A stretch of 64,000 nucleotides of DNA from Clostridium sp. N3C (GTDB lineage: Bacteria > Bacillota > Clostridia > Clostridiales > Clostridiaceae): assembly GCF_900095445.1 (NCBI RefSeq), contig NZ_FMJL01000001.1, positions 1 through 64,000 of the forward strand, in the 5' to 3' direction. Shown piece by piece: positions 48,780 to 61,121 of the stretch. Positions within the stretch are counted from its first letter, which is position 1, and each line of letters starts with the position of its first letter. The notes under the pieces were generated by a model. The model saw only the letters and a list, made by a program, of their open reading frames with translations. It did not search any database and was not told the origin of the DNA. The translations under genes and the position numbers were made by a program.

Positions 48780-50312
48780 ATGAAAATTGAATTTATGGGA
48801 GCAGCAGAATGTGTCACTGGATCCTGCCATAAGCTAACGGTTATGGGAAAAAACATTTTGCTAGATTGTGGTCTTTTTCAAGGAAGTGATGATGAAGAGG
48901 GAAAAAATGAAAGCTTTCCCTTTGATCCAAAGGAAATAGATTTTGTTATACTATCTCATAGTCATGTAGATCACAGTGGTAGAATACCTTTGCTTTATAA
49001 AAAGGGATATCAAGGACAAGTGTATTGTACTAAGGCTACGGAGGCTTTAAGTGATGTAATGCTTAGGGATAGCGGTCATATAGCTGAGATGGAAGTAGAG
49101 TGGAAAAATCGTAAAAGAATGAGATTGGGACTACCACCTATAGAACCAATTTATACTGCTATGGATGCTGCTAAATGTATGGTTAATTTTTTGAGCTTTG
49201 AATATGATGAAATATTTGAGATTTTTGAAGGGGTTAAAATCCGTTTTAGAGATTCTGGACATATGCTTGGTGGAGCTATTGTAGAAATGTTTATAAAAGA
49301 ACCGGGAAAGGAAGAAATAAAACTAGTATATAGTGGGGATCTAGGTAATATTAATATACCGATATTAAAGGATCCTACCTACATAGATACTGCTGATTAC
49401 GTTATTATGGAAAGTACTTATGGAAATAGGATTCATAAAAATGCTAAAAATGAAATAGAAAAATTAGTAGATATAATAAAAGAAACCTTTAAGAGAGGGG
49501 GAAATGTTGTAATACCTACCTTTGCAGTAGGAAGGGCCCAAGAAGTTTTATATGCACTAAATAACTATGTAGAAAATAATATTCTAGAAAATATTACAGT
49601 ATATGTGGATAGTCCATTAGCTCAAGAATCTACTAAGGTTTTTCAAAACTTTACTCACATTTATGATGATGAGGCTAGAGAACTAGTGGATAAAGGGGAT
49701 GACCCTTTCTCTTTTAAAGGCTTAGTATTCACAAAAACTGCACAAGAATCCACTCAAATAAATAAGGTAAGGTCTGGAGCAGTAATAATTTCATCCAGTG
49801 GTATGTGTGAGGCAGGAAGAATTAAGCATCATCTTAAGCACAATCTTTGGAGAAAGGAATGTTCCGTTGTTTTTGTAGGCTATCAAGCAGAAAATACTTT
49901 AGGTAGAGCTATTATAGAAGGAGCAAAAAAAGTAAAAATCTTTGGTGAAGAAGTGGCTGTAAATGCAAAGATCTACAAGCTTAACGGTTTATCCGGCCAT
50001 GCTGATAAAGATGGATTGATAAAATGGATAAGTTCTTTTAGAAAAAAACCAAAAGAAATTATTTTAGTTCATGGTGATAAGGAGGTGGTTTTAAGCCTTC
50101 AAAAGGAATTAAGTGATAAAGGCTATAATGCTTATATCGCCAAGGAAGGTGAGACAAGATATATTGGTGCAGATATTCATAGGGAGATGTTAGATGCAGA
50201 TAAGCTAAAAGAAAAACTGTCAGAATTTATTCTTTCTATAGAAGATAAGTATGTTCACAAGGAAGAAATACTAGAAGATATTAACAATATAATAAATAAT
50301 TTATTATCTTAG
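48780..50312 (+). CDS. beta-CASP metallo-beta-lactamase ribonuclease
   Basis: A 510-aa MBL-fold RNA nuclease. It opens FMGAAECVTGSCH; the zinc motif HSHVDHSGRIP is near 61, followed by DSGHMLGGA and YSGDLGN. The beta-CASP part has FAVGRAQEVLYAL, YVDSPLAQEST and SSGMCEAGRIKHHL, and the RMMBL end has LSGHADKDGLIKWI and LVHGDKEVV. It resembles the CPSF73/archaeal-type RNA cleavage enzymes found in many Firmicutes. A cytosolic RNA-processing role is inferred. It follows murG by 17 bases with AAGGAGGAAGTAAT. Confidence 0.9.
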   Translation: MKIEFMGAAECVTGSCHKLTVMGKNILLDCGLFQGSDDEEGKNESFPFDPKEIDFVILSHSHVDHSGRIPLLYKKGYQGQVYCTKATEALSDVMLRDSGHIAEMEVEWKNRKRMRLGLPPIEPIYTAMDAAKCMVNFLSFEYDEIFEIFEGVKIRFRDSGHMLGGAIVEMFIKEPGKEEIKLVYSGDLGNINIPILKDPTYIDTADYVIMESTYGNRIHKNAKNEIEKLVDIIKETFKRGGNVVIPTFAVGRAQEVLYALNNYVENNILENITVYVDSPLAQESTKVFQNFTHIYDDEARELVDKGDDPFSFKGLVFTKTAQESTQINKVRSGAVIISSSGMCEAGRIKHHLKHNLWRKECSVVFVGYQAENTLGRAIIEGAKKVKIFGEEVAVNAKIYKLNGLSGHADKDGLIKWISSFRKKPKEIILVHGDKEVVLSLQKELSDKGYNAYIAKEGETRYIGADIHREMLDADKLKEKLSEFILSIEDKYVHKEEILEDINNIINNLLS

Positions 50313-50376
50313 GTTTTTTTTGATGAATTTTAGTAATAATAAAAAAGATTTAATCCCTTATAGGCCATGATAGCTA

Positions 50377-50427
50377 TTGCAAATTGGCTCATTTGGTATA
50401 TAATTAAAATTGTTAAGCAACTTATAA
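50377..50427 (+). promoter_or_regulatory. PFOR promoter with possible Rex half-site
   Basis: TTGCAA, 16 bases, TATAAT (50399-50404). Just downstream TTGTTAA-GCAA-CTTATAA (50410-50427) has one perfect Rex half and a weak second half (11 of 14 positions). The promoter is likely; the operator is tentative. Confidence 0.5.
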
Positions 50428-50430
50428 TAA

Positions 50431-53970
<3,540 letters not shown>

Positions 53971-53976
53971 TAAAGT

Positions 53977-54003
53977 TCAGGGCGAAAGCCCTGGGCTTTT
54001 TTG
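53977..54003 (+). terminator. PFOR terminator
   Basis: CAGGGC-GAAA-GCCCTG, a GNRA-capped stem, then GGCTTTTTT. Confidence 0.9.
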
Positions 54004-54081
54004 CATATAAAAGAATTTTATAAAATTAATAAAAAACTCTTTTAATATTTTGCTTTTAGAGTTAAAATTAAAACATCAAGC

Positions 54082-54132
54082 TTAAAGGAGGTGAAATCGT
54101 ATCTTGCTTCAGTAAGATGCGATGCTAATATG
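54082..54132 (+). promoter_or_regulatory. ribosome site separated from the AUG by a 10-bp hairpin
   Basis: AAAGGAGGTGAA is followed directly by ATCGTATCTT (54096-54105), loop GCTTCAGT, AAGATGCGAT (54114-54123), then GCTAAT and the ATG at 54130. All ten stem positions pair (one G-U). With the stem folded, the Shine-Dalgarno lies about nine bases from the AUG; unfolded it is 36 or more bases away. Confidence 0.6.
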
Positions 54133-54495
54133 GATAATGAAAAAATGCACAGCTGTGGTTGTGGAGAACATGACTACTGTGATTGCGGAGAACATGAACA
54201 TGAGCATAATCATTGCGATTGTGGTGATGATGATTGCGATTGTGGCTGTGGACATGAACATGGAGCTATGTTGGTTGATTTAGAAGACGAAAATGGAAAC
54301 ATAGTTCAGTGTGAAGTTGTAGATGGATTTCAATATAAAGATAATGACTATGTATTGGTTCAAAATCCTGAGGATGGCTCAGTTTATATGTTTAAAGTAG
54401 TAGGTGAAGGTGATGAAGGAGAGCTTGTAGTTCCTGATGATGCAGAATTCGAAGAAGTTACTGCTTACTACCAAAGTACTTTTAGTGAAGAATAA
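54130..54495 (+). CDS. DUF1292 protein with Cys/His-rich N-terminal tail
   Basis: 121 aa. Residues about 7-45 are packed with Cys, His, Asp and Glu (CGCGEHDYCDCGEHEHEHNH and a later CDCGCGHEHG), a likely metal-binding or metal-buffering segment. Residues about 45-121 form a DUF1292 domain (MLVDLEDENGNIVQCEVVDGF ending near VTAYYQSTF). Function of the domain is unknown; it is common in clostridia. The ATG at 54130 is preferred because relatives begin similarly. A GTG at 54091 would add 13 residues but lies within the ribosome site. A hairpin between that site and the ATG is discussed separately. Confidence 0.8.
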   Translation: MDNEKMHSCGCGEHDYCDCGEHEHEHNHCDCGDDDCDCGCGHEHGAMLVDLEDENGNIVQCEVVDGFQYKDNDYVLVQNPEDGSVYMFKVVGEGDEGELVVPDDAEFEEVTAYYQSTFSEE

Positions 54496-54524
54496 GAAAA
54501 AGAGCCTTAGGGCTCTTTTTCTTA
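54493..54524 (+). terminator. terminator after the DUF1292 gene
   Basis: Perfect 14-bp stem TAAGAAAAAGAGCC with GGCTCTTTTTCTTA around TTAG; it starts at the stop codon. Confidence 0.88.
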
Positions 54525-54588
54525 TATGATAAATAATTTTTGGACATATAATTTTAATCTTTAAATAAAAATATATATGGAGGTAAGA

Positions 54589-55230
54589 TTGGTTAAGTTA
54601 GGAATATTCGATATAGATTACACTATTACTAGAAAGGAAAGTATGACAGAATTTTATAAGTTTATGTTGAAAAAAAAGCCTAAACTTGTGAAGCATCTGC
54701 CATCTATTTTTGTAACGGGACTTTTATACATAAATGATAAAATAGAATTGAAAAAGGCTAAAGAATCCTTTGCTTCCTTCGTGGAGGGGATTCACCAAGA
54801 TGAAATGCAGCAATTAGTAAAGGAGTTTTACGAAAAAAGACTTAGTAAGTTATTTTATAAAGATGCTTTGGATATGATAAAAAAGTTAAAAAGAGAAGGA
54901 TATCTTATATATTTAATTTCAGCGTCACCAGAGTTTTACCTTAGAGAGTTTTACAATATTCCGGAAGTTGATATGGTTATTGGAACTAAATATAGGATAA
55001 AGGATCAGTATCATACTTGTTTCATTGATGGTGAGAATTGCAAGGGAGAGGAAAAGGTTAAGAGGCTCATGGAAGTATTAAAGGAAAAAAAATTAGAAGT
55101 AGATTTTGAAAACTCCTATATGTTTTCTGATTCCTTGTCAGACTTACCCCTGTTTAATTTGGTAGGTAACCCCTATTTGATAAACTATAAAAAGGGACAT
55201 GACACCATTAAGGTGCTAAAATGGAAGTAG
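54589..55230 (+). CDS. HAD-superfamily phosphatase, subfamily IB
   Basis: A 213-aa HAD hydrolase. Motif I is FDIDYTIT (nucleophile Asp and acid Asp), motif II is ISASPEFYLREF, and motifs III/IV are KGEEKVKRL and FSDSLSDLPLF. The cap region (about 25-85) is helical, as in SerB-like subfamily IB enzymes. The substrate is probably a phosphomonoester, not determinable here. The start is most likely TTG at 54589 because GGAGGTAAGA directly precedes it; an ATG at 54577 overlaps that site. The 3' end runs up to the class IV aminotransferase gene. Confidence 0.85.
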   Translation: MVKLGIFDIDYTITRKESMTEFYKFMLKKKPKLVKHLPSIFVTGLLYINDKIELKKAKESFASFVEGIHQDEMQQLVKEFYEKRLSKLFYKDALDMIKKLKREGYLIYLISASPEFYLREFYNIPEVDMVIGTKYRIKDQYHTCFIDGENCKGEEKVKRLMEVLKEKKLEVDFENSYMFSDSLSDLPLFNLVGNPYLINYKKGHDTIKVLKWK

Positions 55231-55241
55231 AGGTGCTTAAT

Positions 55242-56060
55242 ATGAGTGAATGCTTTAGTAAACACTTTTTAAAAGATGGTCAAACGCTAAGTAATGATGT
55301 CTTTAGAGATGACGAAATAAAAAAAGGAAAATCTGTCTATGAGGTAATAAGAATAATAGAAGGAGTTCCACTGTTTCTAAAAGAGCATATTGATAGATTC
55401 GTAAATTCTACTACTTTAATAGGTAAGGAAATGCTTATTAATAAGAAGGAAATTGAAAACAATATTGCTAAGCTTATTGACACAGAAGGTATAAAAAATG
55501 GCAATATAAAAATTGTTTTTAATTATGGAGATGAAAAGGATAATTGGTACATGTATTTTTTAAAACATTCTTATCCTACAGAAGAAATGTATAAACTTGG
55601 TGTTGATACTATACTGTATCACGGAGAAAGAGAAAATCCTAATGCTAAGGTTATAAATTTAAACTTTAGAAAGAGGGTAGATGAAGCTATTAAAAATAAA
55701 GGAGTTTACGAAGCTATATTAGTTGATAGGAATGGTCATATTACAGAAGGAAGTAAGTCTAACATTTTTATGGTATATAATAATAAGGTTATAACTTCAC
55801 CTGTGGAGCTAGTTCTACCTGGGGTTACAAGAGGAGTTATTATATCAGTTATCAAAGATGCTGGTATAGACTTTAGTGAGGAAAGATTTCATTATAAAAA
55901 CTTAGATAAGCTACAAGGGTTGTTTATATCTGGCACATCTCCAAAAGTATTACCTATTAGAACCGTTGATAATTATTCTTTTGATTCAGCAAACAATGAA
56001 ATAATAAGAACTATTAAAAGTTTATATGATAGAAGGATAGCTATAGATATTGGGAGATAG
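55242..56060 (+). CDS. class IV PLP aminotransferase (aminodeoxychorismate lyase/branched-chain type)
   Basis: A 272-aa fold-type IV PLP enzyme. The Lys in AKVINLNFRKRVDEA aligns with the PLP lysine; EAILVDRNGHITEGSKSNIF is the cofactor-phosphate and Glu region; LPGVTRGVII and FISGTSPKVLPI complete the family pattern. Candidates are aminodeoxychorismate lyase (folate), D-amino-acid or branched-chain aminotransferase. The short length and no linked pabAB leave the choice open. The ATG at 55242 follows AGAGGTGCTTAAT; an in-frame ATG at 55221 overlaps the upstream gene. Confidence 0.85.
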   Translation: MSECFSKHFLKDGQTLSNDVFRDDEIKKGKSVYEVIRIIEGVPLFLKEHIDRFVNSTTLIGKEMLINKKEIENNIAKLIDTEGIKNGNIKIVFNYGDEKDNWYMYFLKHSYPTEEMYKLGVDTILYHGERENPNAKVINLNFRKRVDEAIKNKGVYEAILVDRNGHITEGSKSNIFMVYNNKVITSPVELVLPGVTRGVIISVIKDAGIDFSEERFHYKNLDKLQGLFISGTSPKVLPIRTVDNYSFDSANNEIIRTIKSLYDRRIAIDIGR

Positions 56061-56388
56061 TGCTTTAATTCATTATTGGTAGCAATGAATAGGCAATTTA
56101 AGCGACAGAGTGATATGATACTTCCAAAATAGACAGTCTAATTAATTAAAATTAGATTATCTACTTGGAGGTATTTTTTGTGGTAGTAAACTAGTTTTTT
56201 ATAAGAAATTAATAGAGAAGTAAAATTAAATTTATAATTTTTATTAAAGAATCTTAAAAAACTTACGATTAATAAATATGCATAATATTTAATACAAAAA
56301 TATGTAACTTTCTTTATGAATTCTAGTAGTTTTATGATATACTTATCTTAATAAGAATATCCTTTTGCTATTGCAGGGAGGAAATGTT
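56061..56388 (+). other. intergenic region with a possible terminator
   Basis: A long imperfect hairpin at about 56123-56169 (TCCAA, TAGA and TCTAAT paired with ATTAGA, TCTA and TTGGA) followed by TATTTTTTG probably ends the upstream gene. The rest is AT-rich, with no promoter I can call confidently for the chemotaxis operon. Confidence 0.45.
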
Positions 56389-58302
56389 ATGAGTGAAAAG
56401 CTATTTAAAGCTGGCTCTTTAGATGAGTGCATTAAAATTGCCTGCTCTGAATTAAATATATCCCAAGATAGTTTGAAATATAGAATTGTTGAAGAAAAGA
56501 AGTCTTTATTTAAAAAGTATGTTGTAATTTCTGTAGAGGAAATTAAAGATAATAATGGTAAGGTTTCTGTTAATGATGGTGTCATTATAGTAAAGGATCC
56601 AGAAGAAGGGGGCAAGCCTGCCATTATTTCAACGGGTAAAGGTATATATTTAACAGTTAATGGGATTGATGTAAAAGATGAAATAGAAGTGTATGCTAAA
56701 GATGAAATAAAATATTCCTTTGATGAGGATGAAAGCCAAAGGTTTATAGATGTAAACATATCAGAGGATAAATTGGAGTGTAAGATTAGCGTTAAGTATA
56801 TACCAAAAAAAACATATAAATTAATAGACTGTTCCGAATCAAAAAGATTAGTTTTACGTAGACAAGTAAGCGGTAAAGTCATGCCACCGAAGTTTACCTT
56901 TGAAGAGGTGAAGGAAGAGCTAGCAAGAGTTGGTGTGGTTTACGGTATTCAGGAAGAGGATATAAGAAATTATCTAGATAGTGGCAAGGAGGAAATCATA
57001 GTAGCTGCAAGAGGAGAGCCTGCGGTAGATGATATTCCAGATGTTATTAAATATAAATTTGATGTAGAAGAAAAAAATAAAAAATATGATGATAGTAATT
57101 ACGATAATATAGATTATAGGGATGCCAATGAGATTGTTTGTGTTAAAAAAGGTGACATTATAGCAGAAAGAATTCCCGGCTCTGAAGGTAAGGATGGTAA
57201 AGATATTTTTGGAAAGGTAATAAAAAAGAAAAGCTACAAGAGCAAACCATTAAGAGTAGGTACTGGATGTAAAATAGTAGATGATAATATAGTAGTGTCT
57301 GAATTGGATGGACGACCTTATGTAAAAAGTAATATTATTTCTGTTAAAGAGATGTATGAAGTACAAGGTGATGTAAATATTAAAACCGGTAATATAAAAT
57401 TTATAGGTGATGTTAAGATTCATGGTGCTGTTACAGAAGGTATGACTATTGAGTCTGGTGGTATTGTAGAGATTATGAGAAATGTGGAAAATTCAACTGT
57501 TTCTGCTGTGGGAGACATCATAATAAGAGGTAACATACTGGGTTCTAATATATCTGCCGGTGGAGATGATGTAACAACCTTGAAAAGAATCAAGGATTTA
57601 GAAAGTTTTGCAACTAACATGACCTCCCTTATGGAAGCAGTATCTCAAGTTAAGAAGTTTAATCTTCTTGGATATGACAAAGATGATGGAGAAGTTATAA
57701 AATATTTATTAGAGACCAAATATAGATTTATGAATAAAACTTGTCTTAGTATCATAAAAGATTGTATGTATGATGATATAGATGCTGATGACAGAATTAT
57801 AACCTTAATTAGGCAATGGTTAGTGGGCATGGCTCCTTTAGGAATAAAGAATTATGGTGTGCTAAATGATTTAGTACAAGCTGCAAAATATAAGATTGAA
57901 GAGTTAAATGAAAAACTAGCACTACCGGTAAACGTGAACATAAGCTATTGCCAGGATAGTACTATAAAGAGTTCTGGAGATATAGTGTTTACAGGTAAAG
58001 GAGAATATATTTCAAATATTACTGCATATAGAAAAATTAATTTTACAGTACCAAACAGTGTTGTAAGAGGTGGAGAACTTTATGCTGGAGAAGAAATAAA
58101 GTGTAAAAATGTTGGGAGTCTAGGCGGTGTAGCAACTAAATTGTCAGTGGGAGAAAAGGGGCATATTTGGATAGCAGTTGCCTATCAGAATACAAAATTA
58201 TCTGTAGGTGGAAAGGAAATGATTTTAGATTCTCCTAGTAGAAACATACATGCATACCTGGACTCTAAAGGCGACCTAGTGGTTGATAAGTTAAAATTAT
58301 AG
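56389..58302 (+). CDS. fapA: FapA/DUF342 family protein heading the chemotaxis operon
   Basis: 637 aa. The first 50 residues (LDECIKIACSELNISQDSLK) resemble the Jag-N/KH-like start seen in this family. The FapA domain follows, with the core GDIIAERIPGSEGKDGKDIFG near 255 and repeated beta-helix-like turns (VQGDVNIKTGNIKFIGDVKI, VSAVGDIIIRGNILGSNI, SSGDIVFTGKGEYI). A helical stretch interrupts them at about 405-500. In other bacteria FapA homologues influence flagellar or polar-protein localisation. It lies 11 bases before cheW. The ATG at 56389 follows CAGGGAGGAAATGTT. Confidence 0.88.
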   Translation: MSEKLFKAGSLDECIKIACSELNISQDSLKYRIVEEKKSLFKKYVVISVEEIKDNNGKVSVNDGVIIVKDPEEGGKPAIISTGKGIYLTVNGIDVKDEIEVYAKDEIKYSFDEDESQRFIDVNISEDKLECKISVKYIPKKTYKLIDCSESKRLVLRRQVSGKVMPPKFTFEEVKEELARVGVVYGIQEEDIRNYLDSGKEEIIVAARGEPAVDDIPDVIKYKFDVEEKNKKYDDSNYDNIDYRDANEIVCVKKGDIIAERIPGSEGKDGKDIFGKVIKKKSYKSKPLRVGTGCKIVDDNIVVSELDGRPYVKSNIISVKEMYEVQGDVNIKTGNIKFIGDVKIHGAVTEGMTIESGGIVEIMRNVENSTVSAVGDIIIRGNILGSNISAGGDDVTTLKRIKDLESFATNMTSLMEAVSQVKKFNLLGYDKDDGEVIKYLLETKYRFMNKTCLSIIKDCMYDDIDADDRIITLIRQWLVGMAPLGIKNYGVLNDLVQAAKYKIEELNEKLALPVNVNISYCQDSTIKSSGDIVFTGKGEYISNITAYRKINFTVPNSVVRGGELYAGEEIKCKNVGSLGGVATKLSVGEKGHIWIAVAYQNTKLSVGGKEMILDSPSRNIHAYLDSKGDLVVDKLKL

Positions 58303-58313
58303 GAGGGTAACAA

Positions 58314-58760
58314 ATGAATTCAGAAATAAAAGTATTAATTTTCTCAGTAAATAATGAGTATTACGCAACAGATATTATGGAGGTTGAGCGAATAATTAAT
58401 TATGAGGAACCGACTAAACTTCCTGATTCACCGGCGTTTATTGAAGGTGTTATCAATCACGCAGGATCTATATTGCCGGTTTTAAATTTACACAAGAGAT
58501 TTAATTTAAATGCTTCTTTTGTTAGTGAAGAGCCAAAAATAGTAGTAGCTAAAGAAGAGCAAGGGAGAATTGGTATTATAGTAGATGAAGTATCTGAAGT
58601 TACAGATGTTAAGACTGAAAACATTGAACCAGCTCCAGAAGTAGTGGCAGGCATTTCAAAAAGATACATTAAAGGCATAATTAAGATGGAAGATAAAATA
58701 GTTGTACTTCTCAATATAACAACCATTTTGACGGAGGACGAGAAGAAACTATTACTTTAA
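58314..58760 (+). CDS. cheW: chemotaxis coupling protein
   Basis: A 148-aa CheW linking receptors to CheA: an SH3-like double beta barrel with EYYATDIMEVERIINYEEPTK, FIEGVINHAGSILPVLNLHKRF and GIIVDEVSEVTDV. Length is normal. Located between fapA and cheD, with a strong AGGAGGGTAACAA site. Acts at the receptor arrays on the inner membrane face. Confidence 0.95.
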   Translation: MNSEIKVLIFSVNNEYYATDIMEVERIINYEEPTKLPDSPAFIEGVINHAGSILPVLNLHKRFNLNASFVSEEPKIVVAKEEQGRIGIIVDEVSEVTDVKTENIEPAPEVVAGISKRYIKGIIKMEDKIVVLLNITTILTEDEKKLLL

Positions 58761-58770
58761 GGTGAAGTGT

Positions 58771-59259
58771 ATGGAGATAAAAGAGATTAGAGTAGGAATT
58801 GCAGATTTGAACGTAGTGAGTAATCCGGATAGATTGATTACGGTAGGACTGGGATCCTGTGTGGGGATTGCTTTATATGATGTTGTTCGTAAGGTTGCAG
58901 GCTTGGCTCATATTATGTTACCAGATAGTACTCAGTTTACAAATGTAGCAAATCCATATAAATTTGCTGATTCTGCAATCCCCATTCTATTAGAAAAACT
59001 AATAGAATTAGGAGCATGCGTACCCAATATACAAGCAAAAATTGCAGGAGGGGCTTCCATGTTCAGCTTTTCTGATAAAAGCTTGATGATGGATATTGGT
59101 AATAGAAATAGTAATGCTGTAAAAGCGACCTTGGAAAAGTATAAGATACCCATTATAGCTGAAGATGTAGGTGGAAATAGGGGTAGAACCATGGTGTTAG
59201 ACAGTGCCACTGGAATAGTGCAAATAAAAACTGTTGGTTTACCTATAAAAGAATTATGA
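58771..59259 (+). CDS. cheD: chemoreceptor glutamine deamidase
   Basis: A 162-aa CheD that deamidates receptor glutamines and, with CheC, tunes receptor activity. The catalytic Cys/His pair is in VGLGSCVGIALYD and AGLAHIMLP, with IAGGASMFSF further on. The ATG at 58771 has AAGGTGAAGTGT upstream; a GTG nine bases earlier lies in the ribosome site. It follows cheW almost directly. Confidence 0.93.
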   Translation: MEIKEIRVGIADLNVVSNPDRLITVGLGSCVGIALYDVVRKVAGLAHIMLPDSTQFTNVANPYKFADSAIPILLEKLIELGACVPNIQAKIAGGASMFSFSDKSLMMDIGNRNSNAVKATLEKYKIPIIAEDVGGNRGRTMVLDSATGIVQIKTVGLPIKEL

Positions 59260-59272
59260 TGGGGTGATGTTC

Positions 59273-60325
59273 TTGAAACACATAAAAGTATTAGTAGTAG
59301 ATGATTCAGCATTGATGAGAAGAATAATATCAGATATGATAAATTCTGATGAAAATATGAAAGTAATAGATACAGCACGAAATGGAGCAGACCTCTTTAA
59401 AAAGTTGGATAAGGTTCTACCAGACGTAATTACCCTGGATGTAGAAATGCCTATTATGAATGGGTTAGAAGCATTAAGAGAGTTAAAGAGAAAGAATATT
59501 AATATTCCTGTAATTGTTATAAGTAGTGTAAGTACTACTGCAGCTTCATCCACTATTGAATGTTTGGAATCAGGAGCTTTCGATTTTATTTCAAAACCTT
59601 CTGGTCAAATAAGTCTAGATATTGATAAGATTAAAGATGATCTCATTAATAAAATTCGTCTTGCTTATTGTGAATCGTCCAACTGTATCAATTGTTGTGA
59701 AACTAAAAATAATAATGCTATTAGAAAAAGTAAAGATAAATCGTCAACTTTTTCTAAAAGAAAGTTAGAAGCGGTTGTAATAGGAGCATCTACTGGGGGA
59801 CCAAGGGCTTTGTATTCTGTTATTACTGCATTACCTCCCAATATAGGGGTGCCCATATTTGTGGTACAGCATATGCCTGCAGGCTTTACTAAAGCTTTTG
59901 CAGATAGATTGAATTCTAACAGTGATTTAAATGTATGTGAGGCAACTCATGGTCAAGATATAAAAAAGAACAACATATATATTGCTCCCGGTGGATATCA
60001 TATGCAAATTGATAAAAGCAAAAAGATAGAACTAAATAAGGATCCAGCAATTTGGGGCGTTAGACCGGCGGTAGATAAGTTGTTTATTTCCGCATCAAAG
60101 GTGTATGGTTCGTCTTTGTTAAGCGTTGTATTGACAGGAATGGGTCGTGATGGAGCCAATGGCACAATAGAAGTAAAGAAGAATGGTGGTATAACAATTT
60201 CAGAGCATGAAAGCACCTGTACCATATACGGCATGCCTAAAGCAGCGTATGAAACGGGAATGGTAGATGAGGTATTACCTCTTAATGAAATTCCTTTAGA
60301 GATTGTTAGATTAATTATGAACTAG
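59273..60325 (+). CDS. cheB: protein-glutamate methylesterase/response regulator
   Basis: A 350-aa CheB. The N-terminal receiver has VLVVDDSALMRR and the phospho-acceptor Asp in VITLDVEMPIMNG. The C-terminal methylesterase has the catalytic Ser in IGASTGGPRAL, His in QHMPAGFT and Asp in LTGMGRDGANG. It removes methyl groups from receptors when phosphorylated by CheA. The start is uncertain among GTG 59264, ATG 59267 and TTG 59273; the TTG gives the best spacing to GGGGTGAT. Confidence 0.94.
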   Translation: MKHIKVLVVDDSALMRRIISDMINSDENMKVIDTARNGADLFKKLDKVLPDVITLDVEMPIMNGLEALRELKRKNINIPVIVISSVSTTAASSTIECLESGAFDFISKPSGQISLDIDKIKDDLINKIRLAYCESSNCINCCETKNNNAIRKSKDKSSTFSKRKLEAVVIGASTGGPRALYSVITALPPNIGVPIFVVQHMPAGFTKAFADRLNSNSDLNVCEATHGQDIKKNNIYIAPGGYHMQIDKSKKIELNKDPAIWGVRPAVDKLFISASKVYGSSLLSVVLTGMGRDGANGTIEVKKNGGITISEHESTCTIYGMPKAAYETGMVDEVLPLNEIPLEIVRLIMN

Positions 60326-60336
60326 CGGAGGTATAT

Positions 60337-61104
60337 ATGGACTTTCTTAAATTTGAACAATGGGTACTAAAAGAATTTGGGATAAATTTATCAGCTTATA
60401 AACCTAACCAATTACACAGAAGAATTAATAGTCTTATGTCCAGGGTAGGAGTGAGCGATTTAGATGCTTACATGATGCTTTTAAAAAAGGATCCTGTTCA
60501 GAGACAGAAGTTTTTAGATTTCATCACGATTAATGTTACAGAATTTTTTAGGAATCCAGAGATTTTTGAAGATTTATCCAAAAAGATACAAGAAGAATTA
60601 TTGCCTAATAATAAAAATCTAAAGGTATGGAGCGCTGCTTGTTCTATTGGTGCAGAACCCTATAGTTTGGGCATTATTTTAAATGAAATAGCACCAACTG
60701 GTAAGCATAGCATATTAGCAACAGACATAGATACAACCATATTAGGAAAAGCAAAACTTGGCGAATACACAGACAACGACATAAAAAACGTAAAAAAAGA
60801 GTATTTGGATAAATATTTTACCAAAGAAGGGGACAAGTATCTTATCGATGATAAGATAAAAAGAATGGTTAACTTTGAAAAGCATGATTTGATTCTGGAT
60901 AAATACGATAATAACTTTGATTTAATTGTTTGCAGAAATGTAGTTATTTATTTTAACCAGGATATAAAAAATGAAATTTATCAAAGGTTCAGCAGTTCTT
61001 TAAAAAAAGGCGGTTTGTTGTTTGTGGGGGCTACCGAAAGTATTTATAATTATAAAGATTTCGGGTTCGCAAAGGCATCAACTTTTATATATAAAAAGCT
61101 ATAA
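60337..61104 (+). CDS. cheR: chemotaxis protein methyltransferase
   Basis: A 255-aa CheR that methylates receptor glutamates using S-adenosylmethionine. The N-terminal helical domain (1-75) is followed by a Rossmann methyltransferase with ITINVTEFFRNPE, VWSAACSIGAEPYSLG (SAM site), ILATDID and VCRNVVIYFN. It starts 11 bases after cheB with AGCGGAGGTATAT. Pairs with CheB in adaptation. Confidence 0.95.
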   Translation: MDFLKFEQWVLKEFGINLSAYKPNQLHRRINSLMSRVGVSDLDAYMMLLKKDPVQRQKFLDFITINVTEFFRNPEIFEDLSKKIQEELLPNNKNLKVWSAACSIGAEPYSLGIILNEIAPTGKHSILATDIDTTILGKAKLGEYTDNDIKNVKKEYLDKYFTKEGDKYLIDDKIKRMVNFEKHDLILDKYDNNFDLIVCRNVVIYFNQDIKNEIYQRFSSSLKKGGLLFVGATESIYNYKDFGFAKASTFIYKKL

Positions 61105-61121
61105 GGTAAGGAGGAAGTTTC

